Of a stretch of DNA of 64,000 bases, positions 24,748 to 33,287 are shown in pieces. A program made the translations under genes and the position numbers. Position 1 is the stretch's first letter. Every line of letters begins with the position of its first letter. Origin of the DNA: Bradyrhizobium barranii subsp. barranii (GTDB lineage Bacteria > Pseudomonadota > Alphaproteobacteria > Rhizobiales > Xanthobacteraceae). The notes beneath the pieces were generated by a model. It worked only from the letters and a program-made list of their open reading frames with translations. It did not search any database and was not told where the DNA came from. The stretch covers positions 6,741,501-6,805,500 of the forward strand of contig NZ_CP086136.1 of the NCBI RefSeq assembly GCF_017565645.3, read 5' to 3'.

Positions 24748-25644
24748 CTACTTTTGCGAGCCTGCGCTTTGCGCCGCACCGGTCGGCACCAAGGCTTCCG
24801 CCGTCTTGGTCGATTTGACGGGCTGCGGTTCCGCTTCCGCACCGAACCTCGCCTGCGTCTTCGGTGCAAGTTCCGCCACCGCGGGCGCCGCGACGTCCAC
24901 ATGCGGCAGCACGTCGGCCACCAGATTGGTGGTCACGAGATTGGTGAGCTTCAGCTCGCCAGCATCCAGCTCGTGCAGATCTTCCCACGGCGGCACGCTG
25001 AGCGCGAGCGAGAGCAGGTCGCCGGCGCCGCCCATATCGAACGTGTATTTGGCGAGCCGGCCGATGTCGCGCTCCACGATCATCAGGTCCTGCGCGCTGT
25101 AGCTCGCCGCCTTGGCATCGTCGGCACGATCGCCCATCCAGATCTGGTGGACCCGGACGTGAGCTGCTTCCGGCACGTAGCGCTTCTTGCCGGCCAGCAG
25201 CAGGAACACGCACATGGATTCGCAATAGGCTTCGGGCGCAACCGCCGGACGGGCCGACTGCCCGCTGCGGTTCTGAACGCTGATGCCGACGGTGGTCGAA
25301 AGTCCAAGATTGCGGAAGCGCCGGCCGAGCGTGATCGCGTCGTTGACGGAACCGCCGCTGGAGTCGAGCACCACGGTCGCGCCGCCAAGCTGGCGTCCGC
25401 GCGAAAACTCCTCGAAATCCCTCGGCGTATCTGCGGTGATGATGCCGACCGCGCTGACCCAGCCGCGGCAGTTCGGGTCGCAGGCGACCCAGTTGAACTT
25501 CATCGGCAGCTTGCGCTCTTCGAGGGCGGCACCAGCATGAGCCGTTGTGCCGGTCGTGGCGACAGCTCCGAAGAGCGCGGCGCCAAGCGCGGCTGCCCCA
25601 AGCAACAACCAGCCGCGACGGTCGAGGGAGTTCAGAAGTCTCAA
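24748..25644 (-). CDS. COG3904-type periplasmic protein (ClpP/crotonase-like fold)
   Basis: A 298-aa protein. A TTG at 25644 with GGAAGGAACCAGA before it starts an N-terminal membrane anchor or signal (LLLGAAALGAALFGAVA). The core resembles ClpP-like periplasmic proteins: VVLDSSGGSVNDAITLGRRF and EAYCESMCVFLLLAGKKRYV (Ser and Cys near the putative active site) and AHVRVHQIWMGD. The family is annotated as predicted periplasmic protein; protease activity is unproven. A TTG eight codons earlier (25668) is the alternative start. Confidence 0.72.
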   Translation of the reverse strand: MRLLNSLDRRGWLLLGAAALGAALFGAVATTGTTAHAGAALEERKLPMKFNWVACDPNCRGWVSAVGIITADTPRDFEEFSRGRQLGGATVVLDSSGGSVNDAITLGRRFRNLGLSTTVGISVQNRSGQSARPAVAPEAYCESMCVFLLLAGKKRYVPEAAHVRVHQIWMGDRADDAKAASYSAQDLMIVERDIGRLAKYTFDMGGAGDLLSLALSVPPWEDLHELDAGELKLTNLVTTNLVADVLPHVDVAAPAVAELAPKTQARFGAEAEPQPVKSTKTAEALVPTGAAQSAGSQK

Positions 25645-25892
25645 TCTGGTTCCTTCCCCAAGCCCCAAAGGTTCCCCAACAGTCCTCGGTAGCGCCCTCT
25701 GAGTCCATCATACGGGCGTATGTTTCTACACACGGTCGTCATAAAAATGGTATCCGGGGGAATACAGATCGTCCACAGGTACTTGCTGCACTGCTCCCAA
25801 AAAGCACGGGAAATATGGCGCAGAAACAACAACTTGCGGTTCCCTGCGCCGGAACCGCGCAATACCTCGCTCACGATCGCAGCACAGCGCCC

Positions 25893-26231
25893 ATGAAGCA
25901 TTCAACCTGCGAGCACTGTTCCACTCCCATCGAGGGCGCGCTCCGGCTCCCGCGCCGATTCGGCCGCGCACTGATCTGGCTCTACCGCCACACGCTCTCG
26001 CCGCTGGTCGGCTACAATTGCCGGCACCTGCCGACGTGCTCGGTCTATGGCGACGAGGCGATCGAACGGTTCGGGCTGTGGGCCGGCGGCTGGATGACGC
26101 TCGCGCGATTGCTTCGCTGCAATCCTTTCGGCACATCGGGAATCGACAACGTGCCCCTCAGCGCACCGCAAGGCGCGCGCTGGTATCTGCCTTGGCGCTA
26201 TGGCAGGTGGCGCGGCGTCAACGCATCCTGA
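25893..26231 (+). CDS. yidD: Membrane protein insertion efficiency factor
   Basis: A 112-aa YidD. The conserved sequence is unmistakable: ALIWLYRHTLSPLVGYNCRHLPTC (read from residue 26), then SVYGDEAIERFG and RLLRCNPFGTSGIDNVP. YidD is a small peripheral inner-membrane protein that assists YidC in inserting proteins. It is usually next to rpmH/rnpA, but here it stands alone, as in many rhizobia. The N-terminus carries an extra CEHC motif. The start MKHSTCEHC was chosen over longer frames that lack ribosome binding sites. Confidence 0.9.
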   Translation: MKHSTCEHCSTPIEGALRLPRRFGRALIWLYRHTLSPLVGYNCRHLPTCSVYGDEAIERFGLWAGGWMTLARLLRCNPFGTSGIDNVPLSAPQGARWYLPWRYGRWRGVNAS

Positions 26232-26333
26232 ATATCACCAGGAAACGCCGCGGCGCTTCGCGCATCGCTGCCTTGAATGGAACCGGAACTTCCCCCTCGC
26301 GTTGTTGTGATGCTCCCACGGGAGGAAACAAGA

Positions 26334-26543
26334 ATGCGCTGGAAAATCAGCCCACATTTTCACTTCAGGCTTGGTCCACATCCTGGTTCCAGAGGGCATC
26401 ACGACCCAAGAACCCTCGACATGATTGCCATCATTGCGCTGCTGACGCTCGTGGTCGGCTCCGGCTGGTATCTGGCGACGAGCCTTGCCACGGCGCCGAG
26501 CACCACGGCCTTCATCGTGCCGAGCCAGAGCGTGCACTGGTAG
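26334..26543 (+). CDS. 69-aa single-pass membrane protein
   Basis: The start has an excellent Shine-Dalgarno (GGGAGGAAACAAGA then ATG). The basic, His-rich N-terminus MRWKISPHFHFRLG... is followed by one transmembrane helix (IAIIALLTLVVGSGWYLA) and a short C-terminal tail ending VPSQSVHW. An internal ATG at 26421 would give only the membrane part. No family is recognised. Confidence 0.6.
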   Translation: MRWKISPHFHFRLGPHPGSRGHHDPRTLDMIAIIALLTLVVGSGWYLATSLATAPSTTAFIVPSQSVHW

Positions 26544-26671
26544 GCTGGACGTTAGAGACCGAGCACCAGCCGATCTGCACCGGGTTTGGCGACATATTAT
26601 CAGATGGCGTTCGCGTTCGTACGGCTGGTTGTCATCGCCCGGAGCGCGTGACACCCGCCTCAACAGGCAAC

Positions 26672-27886
26672 CTAACGAAACCAGAAAAAGCGCCCGGGCG
26701 GTGGCGGGATCGACTCGGGCGGACGCAGCCGCTTCGGACGTGGCGGCTTTGGCGACGGCTCGGCGGACGAGGTGGTCTCCGCAGCCGGCGCCGTCTCGCT
26801 TCCCGGCACCCTCACCGACAGCAGCAAGTTCGATTCATGCGTCCGCCAGCGATAGCCGACGCCGAAATCGATCGGCTGGGCGCGCGTGAACAGTTCGGCG
26901 TAGCGCTCCTGGTAGCGGCCGGGGAATTCGTCGATTGGTCCGAGATAGCGGCCGAACGGGAAGAACCGCCACTGTTGCGCATTGTAGTTCGCAAGCGGAA
27001 TGCCGGAATCGTCCTGGATGATGGTCGCGCTGTTGGCCAGCAGCCAGTTGCGAGCGACGGAGAAGTCGCCCTTGTGCAGGAGATAGGACGCGCTCTTGAG
27101 CAGGCTGTTGCCGGGCCCGAGCGTCTCGCAGAATTTCAGAAATCCCGTGTTGCGCGCGCTGGCATTGGAGAGATCGGTCGAGAAATAGTACAGCGTTCGC
27201 GCCTCGCCTTCGCTTCCGGCAAAGGTGATGCGGACACCGCGCGTCGCGTTCCGTCCCGGATTGTCGCCTCCCGTATGCACCCCGCCCTTGTCGTCGAGCG
27301 CGATCATCTCGACATTGCGGATGGTCTTGCCGGAGCGCGCGAGGAAGACATAGAGGATCGGCAACGTGCCGTTGACCTGGTTGGCGTGCAGGTCGACCTT
27401 CATGTGCTTGGTGATGAAGAAGGAGAAGCTCAGGATCGAGCCGAGCGAACGCTCGACATTGTAGAGCGCGGCACCGACCGAGCCGCGCGGCAGCCGCGTC
27501 AGGTCAGGCACCGCGCCGACCGGCTCCAGCGCGCCGAGCACGTAGGTGCTGGCCTTGGAGTAGAACGCATCGGCGTAGAGGAAGTCGGGGCCGCTGAACA
27601 AGTAGAACATGGTCGGCCGGGGCGCGGCCAGATTGACGTCGGCCCAACTGCGGATCTTCGAGAGCTGCCGCTGCTCGAGCTGGGCGAAGGCGCCGTCGAA
27701 GAATTTTGCGTGGCGCTGCCAGCCCGGGTCTTTGGTGAGCGGCACCAGCGGCGAGTCCGGCGAAGGCTGCATGCCCGCGAGAAAGCGCGCGGTATCATCG
27801 AAGGTGACGTCGGCGGCACGTGCAGACGAGACGGCCGCGGCCAGCAGGGCAAGAGCGACGGCCGCAATTCTCATGGGTCGAAACAT
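26672..27886 (-). CDS. Exported hypothetical protein, 404 aa
   Basis: A signal peptide (MRIAAVALALLAAAVSSARA, starting four codons after the first ATG) precedes a single large domain of about 340 residues with motifs such as FSGPDFLYADAFYSKAS and LGPGNSLLKSASYLLH. The tail is Pro-rich and ends PPPPGRFFWFR. I do not recognise a named family, but the length and composition suggest a conserved periplasmic protein. It starts two bases after the stop of the APC permease gene, so the two form an operon. Confidence 0.72.
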   Translation of the reverse strand: MFRPMRIAAVALALLAAAVSSARAADVTFDDTARFLAGMQPSPDSPLVPLTKDPGWQRHAKFFDGAFAQLEQRQLSKIRSWADVNLAAPRPTMFYLFSGPDFLYADAFYSKASTYVLGALEPVGAVPDLTRLPRGSVGAALYNVERSLGSILSFSFFITKHMKVDLHANQVNGTLPILYVFLARSGKTIRNVEMIALDDKGGVHTGGDNPGRNATRGVRITFAGSEGEARTLYYFSTDLSNASARNTGFLKFCETLGPGNSLLKSASYLLHKGDFSVARNWLLANSATIIQDDSGIPLANYNAQQWRFFPFGRYLGPIDEFPGRYQERYAELFTRAQPIDFGVGYRWRTHESNLLLSVRVPGSETAPAAETTSSAEPSPKPPRPKRLRPPESIPPPPGRFFWFR

Positions 27887-27888
27887 GT

Positions 27889-29265
27889 CTATTCGCGGTG
27901 TGATGACGTACCAGCGGCGACCGGCCGCCTGCGGAAAACAGCATAGATCAACAGGCCCGAGAGCATGAGCAGCATCCCCGCCAGCGACTGCACCGGCCGC
28001 TCGGTCAACAGGTAGTACATCATGAACGCGGTCACGAGCAGGAAAACGAGCGGCGTGAACGGGTATCCCCAGGCGCGATAGGGCCGCGGCAGGTCGGGAT
28101 CGGTGATGCGCAGCTTGACGACGCCGGCGACCGTGAAGAACGAGCAGAACAGCAGCGCGAACTGGATGAAGTCGAGCACCGCCTCGAAGCTGCGCGTGAA
28201 CAGCAGCAGATTGGCGACGGCAAGCTGAAACAGGATGGCATAGGCCGGCGCGCCGCTCACCGATCGCTTCGAGAACACGCGCAGGGCCGGAATGTCCTCG
28301 CCCATCGTCATCATCACGCGCGGGCCGATCCACATCATCGCGCTGATCGAGGAGATCAGGCCGACGCAGATCATCGCACCGACGATCCGGCCGCCGAGGC
28401 TGCCGAAGATCGCGCTACCGGCGACGCTGGCAACGTCGAGCTGGCCGGCCAGCGCACTGACCGGCGTGGAATAGAGAAACACCGCGTTCAGCGCGACGTA
28501 CAGAACCAGCACGATCAGCGTGCCCGCGAGCAGCGCGCGCGGCAGATCGCGCTGCGGCATGTTCATCTCGCCGATGATGTAGGTCGCGGCATTCCAGCCC
28601 GAGAACGAGTACATCACGAAGACGAGGCCAATCGCGAAGGGTGCGCTGACGATATGCGCGAGATCACCCGGCTGTGGCGTGAAGACAATCGGCTGCGGCG
28701 TGCCGATGACGAAGCCGGCGAGCAGGAAGGCGACGATCAGCACGACCTTGAGGATGGTCGAGATCAGCTGGAAGGTCGATGAGTGCCTGACGCCGGTCAA
28801 TTGCACGATCGAGACCAGCCACACCACGCCGATGGCAAGCGGGATCGGCGGCAGATCGGGGACGACCGATTTCGCGTATTCGCCGAACGCCATCGCCGCG
28901 AGCGCGACGGGCGCTGCGAAGCCAACCGTCGCCGAGACCCAGCCGGCGAGAAAGCCGAAGGCGGGATGATAGGCGCGGCCGAGGAAATTGTACTCGCCGC
29001 TCGAGCGCGGAAACATGGCGCCGAGCTCGCTGTAGGAGAACACCCCGCACAGCGCGACGATGCCGCCGATGGTCCAGAGCAACAGGATCGAGAAGCCGGA
29101 CGGGATGTCCTTGACCTGGAAGCCGAGGCTGGTGAAGACGCCGACCCCGATCATGTCGGCAACGACGATGGCGGTTGCGACCAGAACGGAGACCCCCGGC
29201 CCGCCCGTCAGCCGGCCGGTCCAAGGTGCGGGTCCCGCATCTGATGCCGTCATCGGGGTCCTCAA
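27889..29265 (-). CDS. APC-superfamily amino acid/polyamine permease
   Basis: A 458-aa integral membrane protein with about 12 transmembrane helices. The first helix carries the Gly-rich substrate motif (ADMIGVGVFTSLGFQ), and the conserved ELGAMFPRSSGEYNFLGRAY loop follows TM2, typical of APC transporters. The substrate cannot be assigned. Downstream on the same strand is the exported 404-aa protein, likely cotranscribed. A plausible alternative start is ATG at 29253 (MTASDAG). Confidence 0.88.
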   Translation of the reverse strand: MRTPMTASDAGPAPWTGRLTGGPGVSVLVATAIVVADMIGVGVFTSLGFQVKDIPSGFSILLLWTIGGIVALCGVFSYSELGAMFPRSSGEYNFLGRAYHPAFGFLAGWVSATVGFAAPVALAAMAFGEYAKSVVPDLPPIPLAIGVVWLVSIVQLTGVRHSSTFQLISTILKVVLIVAFLLAGFVIGTPQPIVFTPQPGDLAHIVSAPFAIGLVFVMYSFSGWNAATYIIGEMNMPQRDLPRALLAGTLIVLVLYVALNAVFLYSTPVSALAGQLDVASVAGSAIFGSLGGRIVGAMICVGLISSISAMMWIGPRVMMTMGEDIPALRVFSKRSVSGAPAYAILFQLAVANLLLFTRSFEAVLDFIQFALLFCSFFTVAGVVKLRITDPDLPRPYRAWGYPFTPLVFLLVTAFMMYYLLTERPVQSLAGMLLMLSGLLIYAVFRRRPVAAGTSSHRE

Positions 29266-29553
29266 CCTCAGGCGTCACGTGTCGTTGGGAGCATCGTGCA
29301 GTCTGGTCCAGTCAATTCAAGCAGGGTTAACAAGGGTTAAATGAGGCACACGAAATCGGTATTGCGGCACCTTTGTGCACGATCCTGGGCAATAAAGCCC
29401 CGGAAACACCGGAGAATCCCGTTTCGCCCCCCACAATCAGGACACGATTGCATGGTCCTTTTGAGCATTCCGGATTTGGGGAAGTTTCTCCGGACACTTA
29501 ACGTCGCCTAAACGCCAGTCGGCTCAATTAGCTTCAATATCGCCGCTGGGCTT
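29266..29553. other. Intergenic region with near-CtrA box
   Basis: 288 bp between the divergent permease and lipoprotein genes. It contains TTAA-CGTCGCC-TAAAC at 29498-29513 (one mismatch to the CtrA consensus) 41 bases before the next start, and a direct repeat GGGTTAA. A 56-codon ORF from 29341 lacks a ribosome binding site and is not called. Confidence 0.4.
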
Positions 29554-30906
29554 GTGGACATGACTTGGGGTCATGGGTGGATGGTCGGGGCCGCTCCGAA
29601 ATTGAGAGCTGACATTCGTGCTGATCGGACGCTGTCCGGCGCGCGCAGTGCTGCGCTCCGGATCGCGCTGGTCTCAGCCTTGGTGCCGCTGTCGCTCACG
29701 CTGGTTCAATGCGGCAGGGCCCCCAACCCGGCGGCGCTCGCGGCGAACTCGCAGGCCAACGTCCAAATCGTCGCGAAGACCAATCCTCAGGTCGCAAGCA
29801 GCGACACGTTCGAGGATCGCTTCCCCGCCCCGCAATTCAAGGAGCGCTTCCCGTCGGCGAGCGAGAGTCTTCTGCAACGGCAGATGTCGGACTTCTCGCC
29901 CAAACGCGCCGTCCAGCAGCAGCCTCAGCCGGAGCAGGCGCCGTACAAGGTCGCCTCACTCGCACCGCAAATCCCCTACCAGCGTCCGGCACGTGAAGAC
30001 CTGACGACACTCGTCAGCATGAAATCGTCGGCCTTCCCCTATTTTGGCAACAACCCCGCCTCCGACGCGCCATTCCTCAACATCTCCAAGGGCGATCGCC
30101 GCGGCCACCGCAGCTATTCCGGGCGCGTCTACTGGCAGGACGAGACTTACAGCGACAGCCGCGTGCTGATGCACGTGCCCGAGCATTTCGACGTGCGCAA
30201 GCCGGGCGTGATCGTGGTGTTCTTCCACGGCAACGGCGCAACGCTGGAGCGCGACGTGCGCGACCGCCAACTGGTACCGCAGCAGGTCACCGATTCCGGC
30301 GCCAACGCCATCCTGCTGGCGCCGCAGATGGCGGTCGATGCCGCCGATTCCAGCGCCGGCAAGTTCTGGCAGGCGGGCGGCCTCAAGCGCTTCATGGAAG
30401 AGTCGGCGGCCCATCTAGCCCGGCTCACCGGCGATCCCAACAACGCCCGCGCCTTCGCCAACATGCCGATCGTGATCGTCGGCTATAGCGGCGGCTTCCT
30501 GCCGACGGCCTGGAGCCTCGAGGTCGGCGGCATCAGCGACCGCGTCCGCGGCGTCGTCCTGCTCGATGCCGTCTACGGCGAAATGGACAAGTTCGCCTCC
30601 TGGATCGAGAGCCACCGCTCCGGCTTCTTCGTCAGCTCCTACACCCGCTACACCGCGCGGCGCGACCGCGAGCTGATGAGCATGTTGCGGCAAAAGGGCA
30701 TCAGCGTCTCCGAGGACATGGACGGGCCACTCCGTCCCGGCAGCGTGGTGTTCGTCGAAACCGGCGACGGCATCACGCATCGTGATTATGTGACGCGCGC
30801 CTGGACCCGGGACCCGCTCAAGGACGTGCTGGTGAAGATGTCGGCGACGCCGTCGTTGGCGCTGACGCGCGTTGCGTCCACCAATCCAGCCGCATCGAGC
30901 CGCTAG
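29554..30906 (+). CDS. Lipoprotein-like alpha/beta hydrolase
   Basis: A 450-aa protein. The N-terminus (LRIALVSALVPLSLTLVQCG) has a lipobox LVQC at about residue 53, preceded by an unusually long n-region, so the true start may be later than the GTG at 29554 (ATGs at 29560 and 29581). The C-terminal half shows hydrolase features: VIVVFFHGNGATLERDV (oxyanion) and the nucleophile elbow IVIVGYSGGFLPTAW. It probably faces the periplasm. The linker (residues 60-150) is Gln/Pro-rich. The substrate is unknown. Confidence 0.7.
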   Translation: MDMTWGHGWMVGAAPKLRADIRADRTLSGARSAALRIALVSALVPLSLTLVQCGRAPNPAALAANSQANVQIVAKTNPQVASSDTFEDRFPAPQFKERFPSASESLLQRQMSDFSPKRAVQQQPQPEQAPYKVASLAPQIPYQRPAREDLTTLVSMKSSAFPYFGNNPASDAPFLNISKGDRRGHRSYSGRVYWQDETYSDSRVLMHVPEHFDVRKPGVIVVFFHGNGATLERDVRDRQLVPQQVTDSGANAILLAPQMAVDAADSSAGKFWQAGGLKRFMEESAAHLARLTGDPNNARAFANMPIVIVGYSGGFLPTAWSLEVGGISDRVRGVVLLDAVYGEMDKFASWIESHRSGFFVSSYTRYTARRDRELMSMLRQKGISVSEDMDGPLRPGSVVFVETGDGITHRDYVTRAWTRDPLKDVLVKMSATPSLALTRVASTNPAASSR

Positions 30907-31074
30907 CCGATATTGCGCGCGCCGGCATTTGGCCACGCTGCCCGCAATTGCCGCAGGCTTTGATCAAAATGTGATGTTGATGGCCGACATCCCCGGGAGC
31001 CACCGGATTGCTTCCGCTGGCAACGATCATAATTTGCCGGCCAAGTTTTAGCTTGAATTCTGCGGGGACAGACG

Positions 31075-31397
31075 GTGCGTCAGGGACTCTACAAGGTCGA
31101 CTTCCACACGGTTCATGGAACCGGCTGCGGCGTCGTCTATGTGACGGATGGCAAGATGCGCGGCGGCAATTCCGCCTTCGCTTTCATCGGGACCTACATC
31201 GGCGAAGGCGACAGCATCAAGGTCAAGATTTCGACCCAGCGCTACAACGACGATCCGTCCTTCAAGCCGCTGTTCGGGCACGACAGGATCACGCTGACGC
31301 TGGCCGGCCGGACGGCGACACGGCGGAATTCGAAGGCACCGCGCTGCAGGTGCCGGGCGTTGCCTTCAGGGCCGTGCTCAGCCGGATCAGCGACTAG
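31075..31397 (+). pseudogene. GrlR-like regulatory protein, frameshifted
   Basis: The GTG at 31075 (GGGGACAGACG before it) starts VRQGLYKVDFHTVHGTGCGVV...RITLTLAGR in one frame. The conserved ending DGDTAEFEGTALQVPGVAFRAVLSRISD follows in another frame. Restoring one G near 31310 (CCGGAC to CCGGGAC) gives a continuous protein of 107-108 aa with the GrlR fold pattern (GTGCGVVYVTDGKMRGGNSAF). GrlR represses type III secretion in enteric pathogens; here the role is unknown. As sequenced, the product runs out of frame to 31440. It is either a real mutation or an indel error. Confidence 0.6.
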
Positions 31398-31457
31398 CCG
31401 TCCGGCTTCCAGACCTCGGCTCTTGATCTTCAGGTATTGATGGTCAGGTCTTGATGT

Positions 31458-31835
31458 TCAGGTCTTGGGCAGCTTCGGAATGCTCTCGGCGAAGCCGTTG
31501 AAGCAGGCCAGCCGCTCGTCCTCTTCCTTGAAGAAGCGGCAATCGGCGTAACCCTTGGCCTTCGCCGGTTTCGGCTTCGGCTGCGGCGCGATCACGGCGT
31601 CGTAGCAGTTGAGGCGGTCCTTGGTGCCGTCATCGAGGTCGAGGCAGGCCTGGAGCCGTGCCGCGATCGACTGCGGTTTGCCCTTCGGCGCCGCGGCCGG
31701 CTTGGCCGCGGCCTCTTTGGTCCCCTTGGGCGTGACCTGCACCAGCGGCTTGTCCCCCACCATGGGTGGCTTGTCGGTTTGTGCAAACGCGGAGGCTGAA
31801 TAGAGCACCGCGGCAACCGCCAGAATCATCCTCAT
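31458..31835 (-). CDS. Exported Lys/Ala/Pro-rich protein with Cys-rich C-terminus
   Basis: A 125-aa protein. The signal peptide MRMILAVAAVLYSASAFA is followed by a disordered linker (KEAAAKPAAAPKGKP), then a compact region with Cys at QACLDLDD, LNCYDAV, ADCRFF and LACFNGF, consistent with two disulphides. The spacing D-x-x-R-L-x-C-Y/F is reminiscent of small type VI secretion-associated or lysozyme-inhibitor-like domains, but I cannot assign one. The start at 31835 is preferred to the TTG at 31844. Confidence 0.65.
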   Translation of the reverse strand: MRMILAVAAVLYSASAFAQTDKPPMVGDKPLVQVTPKGTKEAAAKPAAAPKGKPQSIAARLQACLDLDDGTKDRLNCYDAVIAPQPKPKPAKAKGYADCRFFKEEDERLACFNGFAESIPKLPKT

Positions 31836-31926
31836 GTCAGTCAACTCTCTTTGGTCCCCATGCCTCGCCTTCTAGCGCTCCCGCGCGTGGTTTGCCAAGC
31901 ACCTTGCGCATAGGAAAACGCACCCT

Positions 31927-33102
31927 TCAGGCCGTGGTGGCAGCAGCCGGCCGGGGTCGGGTCAGAACCACGAGGATCAGCGCCAGGACGACGAAGCCGA
32001 CCGCGACGAAACCAAGCGGATGCAGCAGTTCGCGGGCGAACAGCAGCCCGCCGATGGCGGAGCCGACAGCCTGGCCGACATAGAGGACGGAGGTGTTGAG
32101 CGCGACGGTCGCCGATGCGAGCGGCGGCGCAGCCGCGACCAGCCGCACTTGCTGCATCGAATTGGTCGAGGCAAAGCCGAGGCCCCAGATCGCGACCGCG
32201 AGCGCCATCAACACCAGGCTCCCCGCGCCGAGCGCCCAGCCGGTGATGCCTGCAAGCAGCAGGCAGGTGAACAGCAACGACGTCCGATAGGGCCCCCAGG
32301 TGTCGACGATGCGGGTCGCGATGACGACGCCGAGGAAACCGCAAACGCCGTAGATGCCGAACACCATGCCGATTGCATCCGGGCTCGCCTCGGTCAGCTT
32401 CTTGAGCAGCGGACCCATGAAGGTGAACACCACAAACTGACCGGACATTTGCAGCATCGTGATCGCAAGCAGCAGCAGGATCGTCCTGCTGCGGCCGACC
32501 GCGCTCCAGGTCTTCAGGTCAACAGGCGTGCCCTTCAGGCCCGCCGGCAGGCGCAGCAACAACAACAGGAAGCTGATGCAACCGAGCGCGCCGATCCCGC
32601 CATAGGCCGCGCGCCAGCCATAGCGGCTGGCGATGAAAGTGATCAGCGGAAGACCGACGGCCGCAGCTAACGACCAGCCGAGAAAGATGTAGGCGATGGT
32701 GCTGCCGCGCCGCTTCACCGGCACGATCAGCGCCGCCGTGCCCGCAGCCTGCGGCGTGTAGAGCGCGCCGACCGCCAGCATCAGCAGGCGAATGATGAGC
32801 AGGCTCGTGTAGTCAGGGGCAAATGCCGAGGCGAGATTGCCAAGGGCGAGCACCGCAAGCGTGGTCGCAAGCAGCGTCCGCCGCTCGATGCGGCTGGTCA
32901 GCCACGCCGTCAGCGGCGAGCCGATGCACAGCGTAATCGCGCCGAAGGTGATCAGGAGCCCCGCAGCATGGATGGTGATGCCGAGCCCGGTTGACAATTC
33001 CGGCAGCATGCCCGCCGGCGCCAGCACCGAGCAGCCGGTGACGAGATTGCCGAGCATCAGGGCGGTTGGCGTGAAACGGCCGGCCACGGGCGGATTTTCC
33101 AT
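31927..33102 (-). CDS. MFS transporter (DHA1-type)
   Basis: A 391-aa inner-membrane permease with about 12 transmembrane helices. The loop after TM2 reads LTSRIERRTLLATTLA, the major facilitator G-x-x-x-D/R-R signature in a variant form, and the protein is organised in two six-helix halves. It resembles the AraJ/sugar-or-drug efflux subfamily. The substrate is unknown. The start MENPPVAGRFTP was preferred to the upstream codons because the extra N-terminal 21 residues are not membrane-like. Confidence 0.82.
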   Translation of the reverse strand: MENPPVAGRFTPTALMLGNLVTGCSVLAPAGMLPELSTGLGITIHAAGLLITFGAITLCIGSPLTAWLTSRIERRTLLATTLAVLALGNLASAFAPDYTSLLIIRLLMLAVGALYTPQAAGTAALIVPVKRRGSTIAYIFLGWSLAAAVGLPLITFIASRYGWRAAYGGIGALGCISFLLLLLRLPAGLKGTPVDLKTWSAVGRSRTILLLLAITMLQMSGQFVVFTFMGPLLKKLTEASPDAIGMVFGIYGVCGFLGVVIATRIVDTWGPYRTSLLFTCLLLAGITGWALGAGSLVLMALAVAIWGLGFASTNSMQQVRLVAAAPPLASATVALNTSVLYVGQAVGSAIGGLLFARELLHPLGFVAVGFVVLALILVVLTRPRPAAATTA

Positions 33103-33287
33103 GCAAGTGCATGTAGAGCAGGCCTGCGACCAGTTAAAGGGCGCGGTGCGAAATAGTTGGAGCATCGCCCAAGCTTTTGCGCGCCACTTTCTTGGAAATG
33201 CCGGATTGCACAGGCCGAATCGCCTGATATATCGCTCGTTCCCGCTTACCTGCGCTCGTTCGCAGGAGTGAGCCTCAGGAGAAAAGC

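Noticed and set aside
26018..27946. 642-codon open frame on the plus strand
   Set aside because: It runs out of frame through yidD and antisense over the exported 404-aa gene. Composition (Arg/His/Gly) is that of a GC-driven shadow.
29341..29511. 56-codon ORF between the permease and lipoprotein genes
   Set aside because: It has no Shine-Dalgarno, is Arg/His-rich, and overlaps the likely promoter region of the lipoprotein gene.
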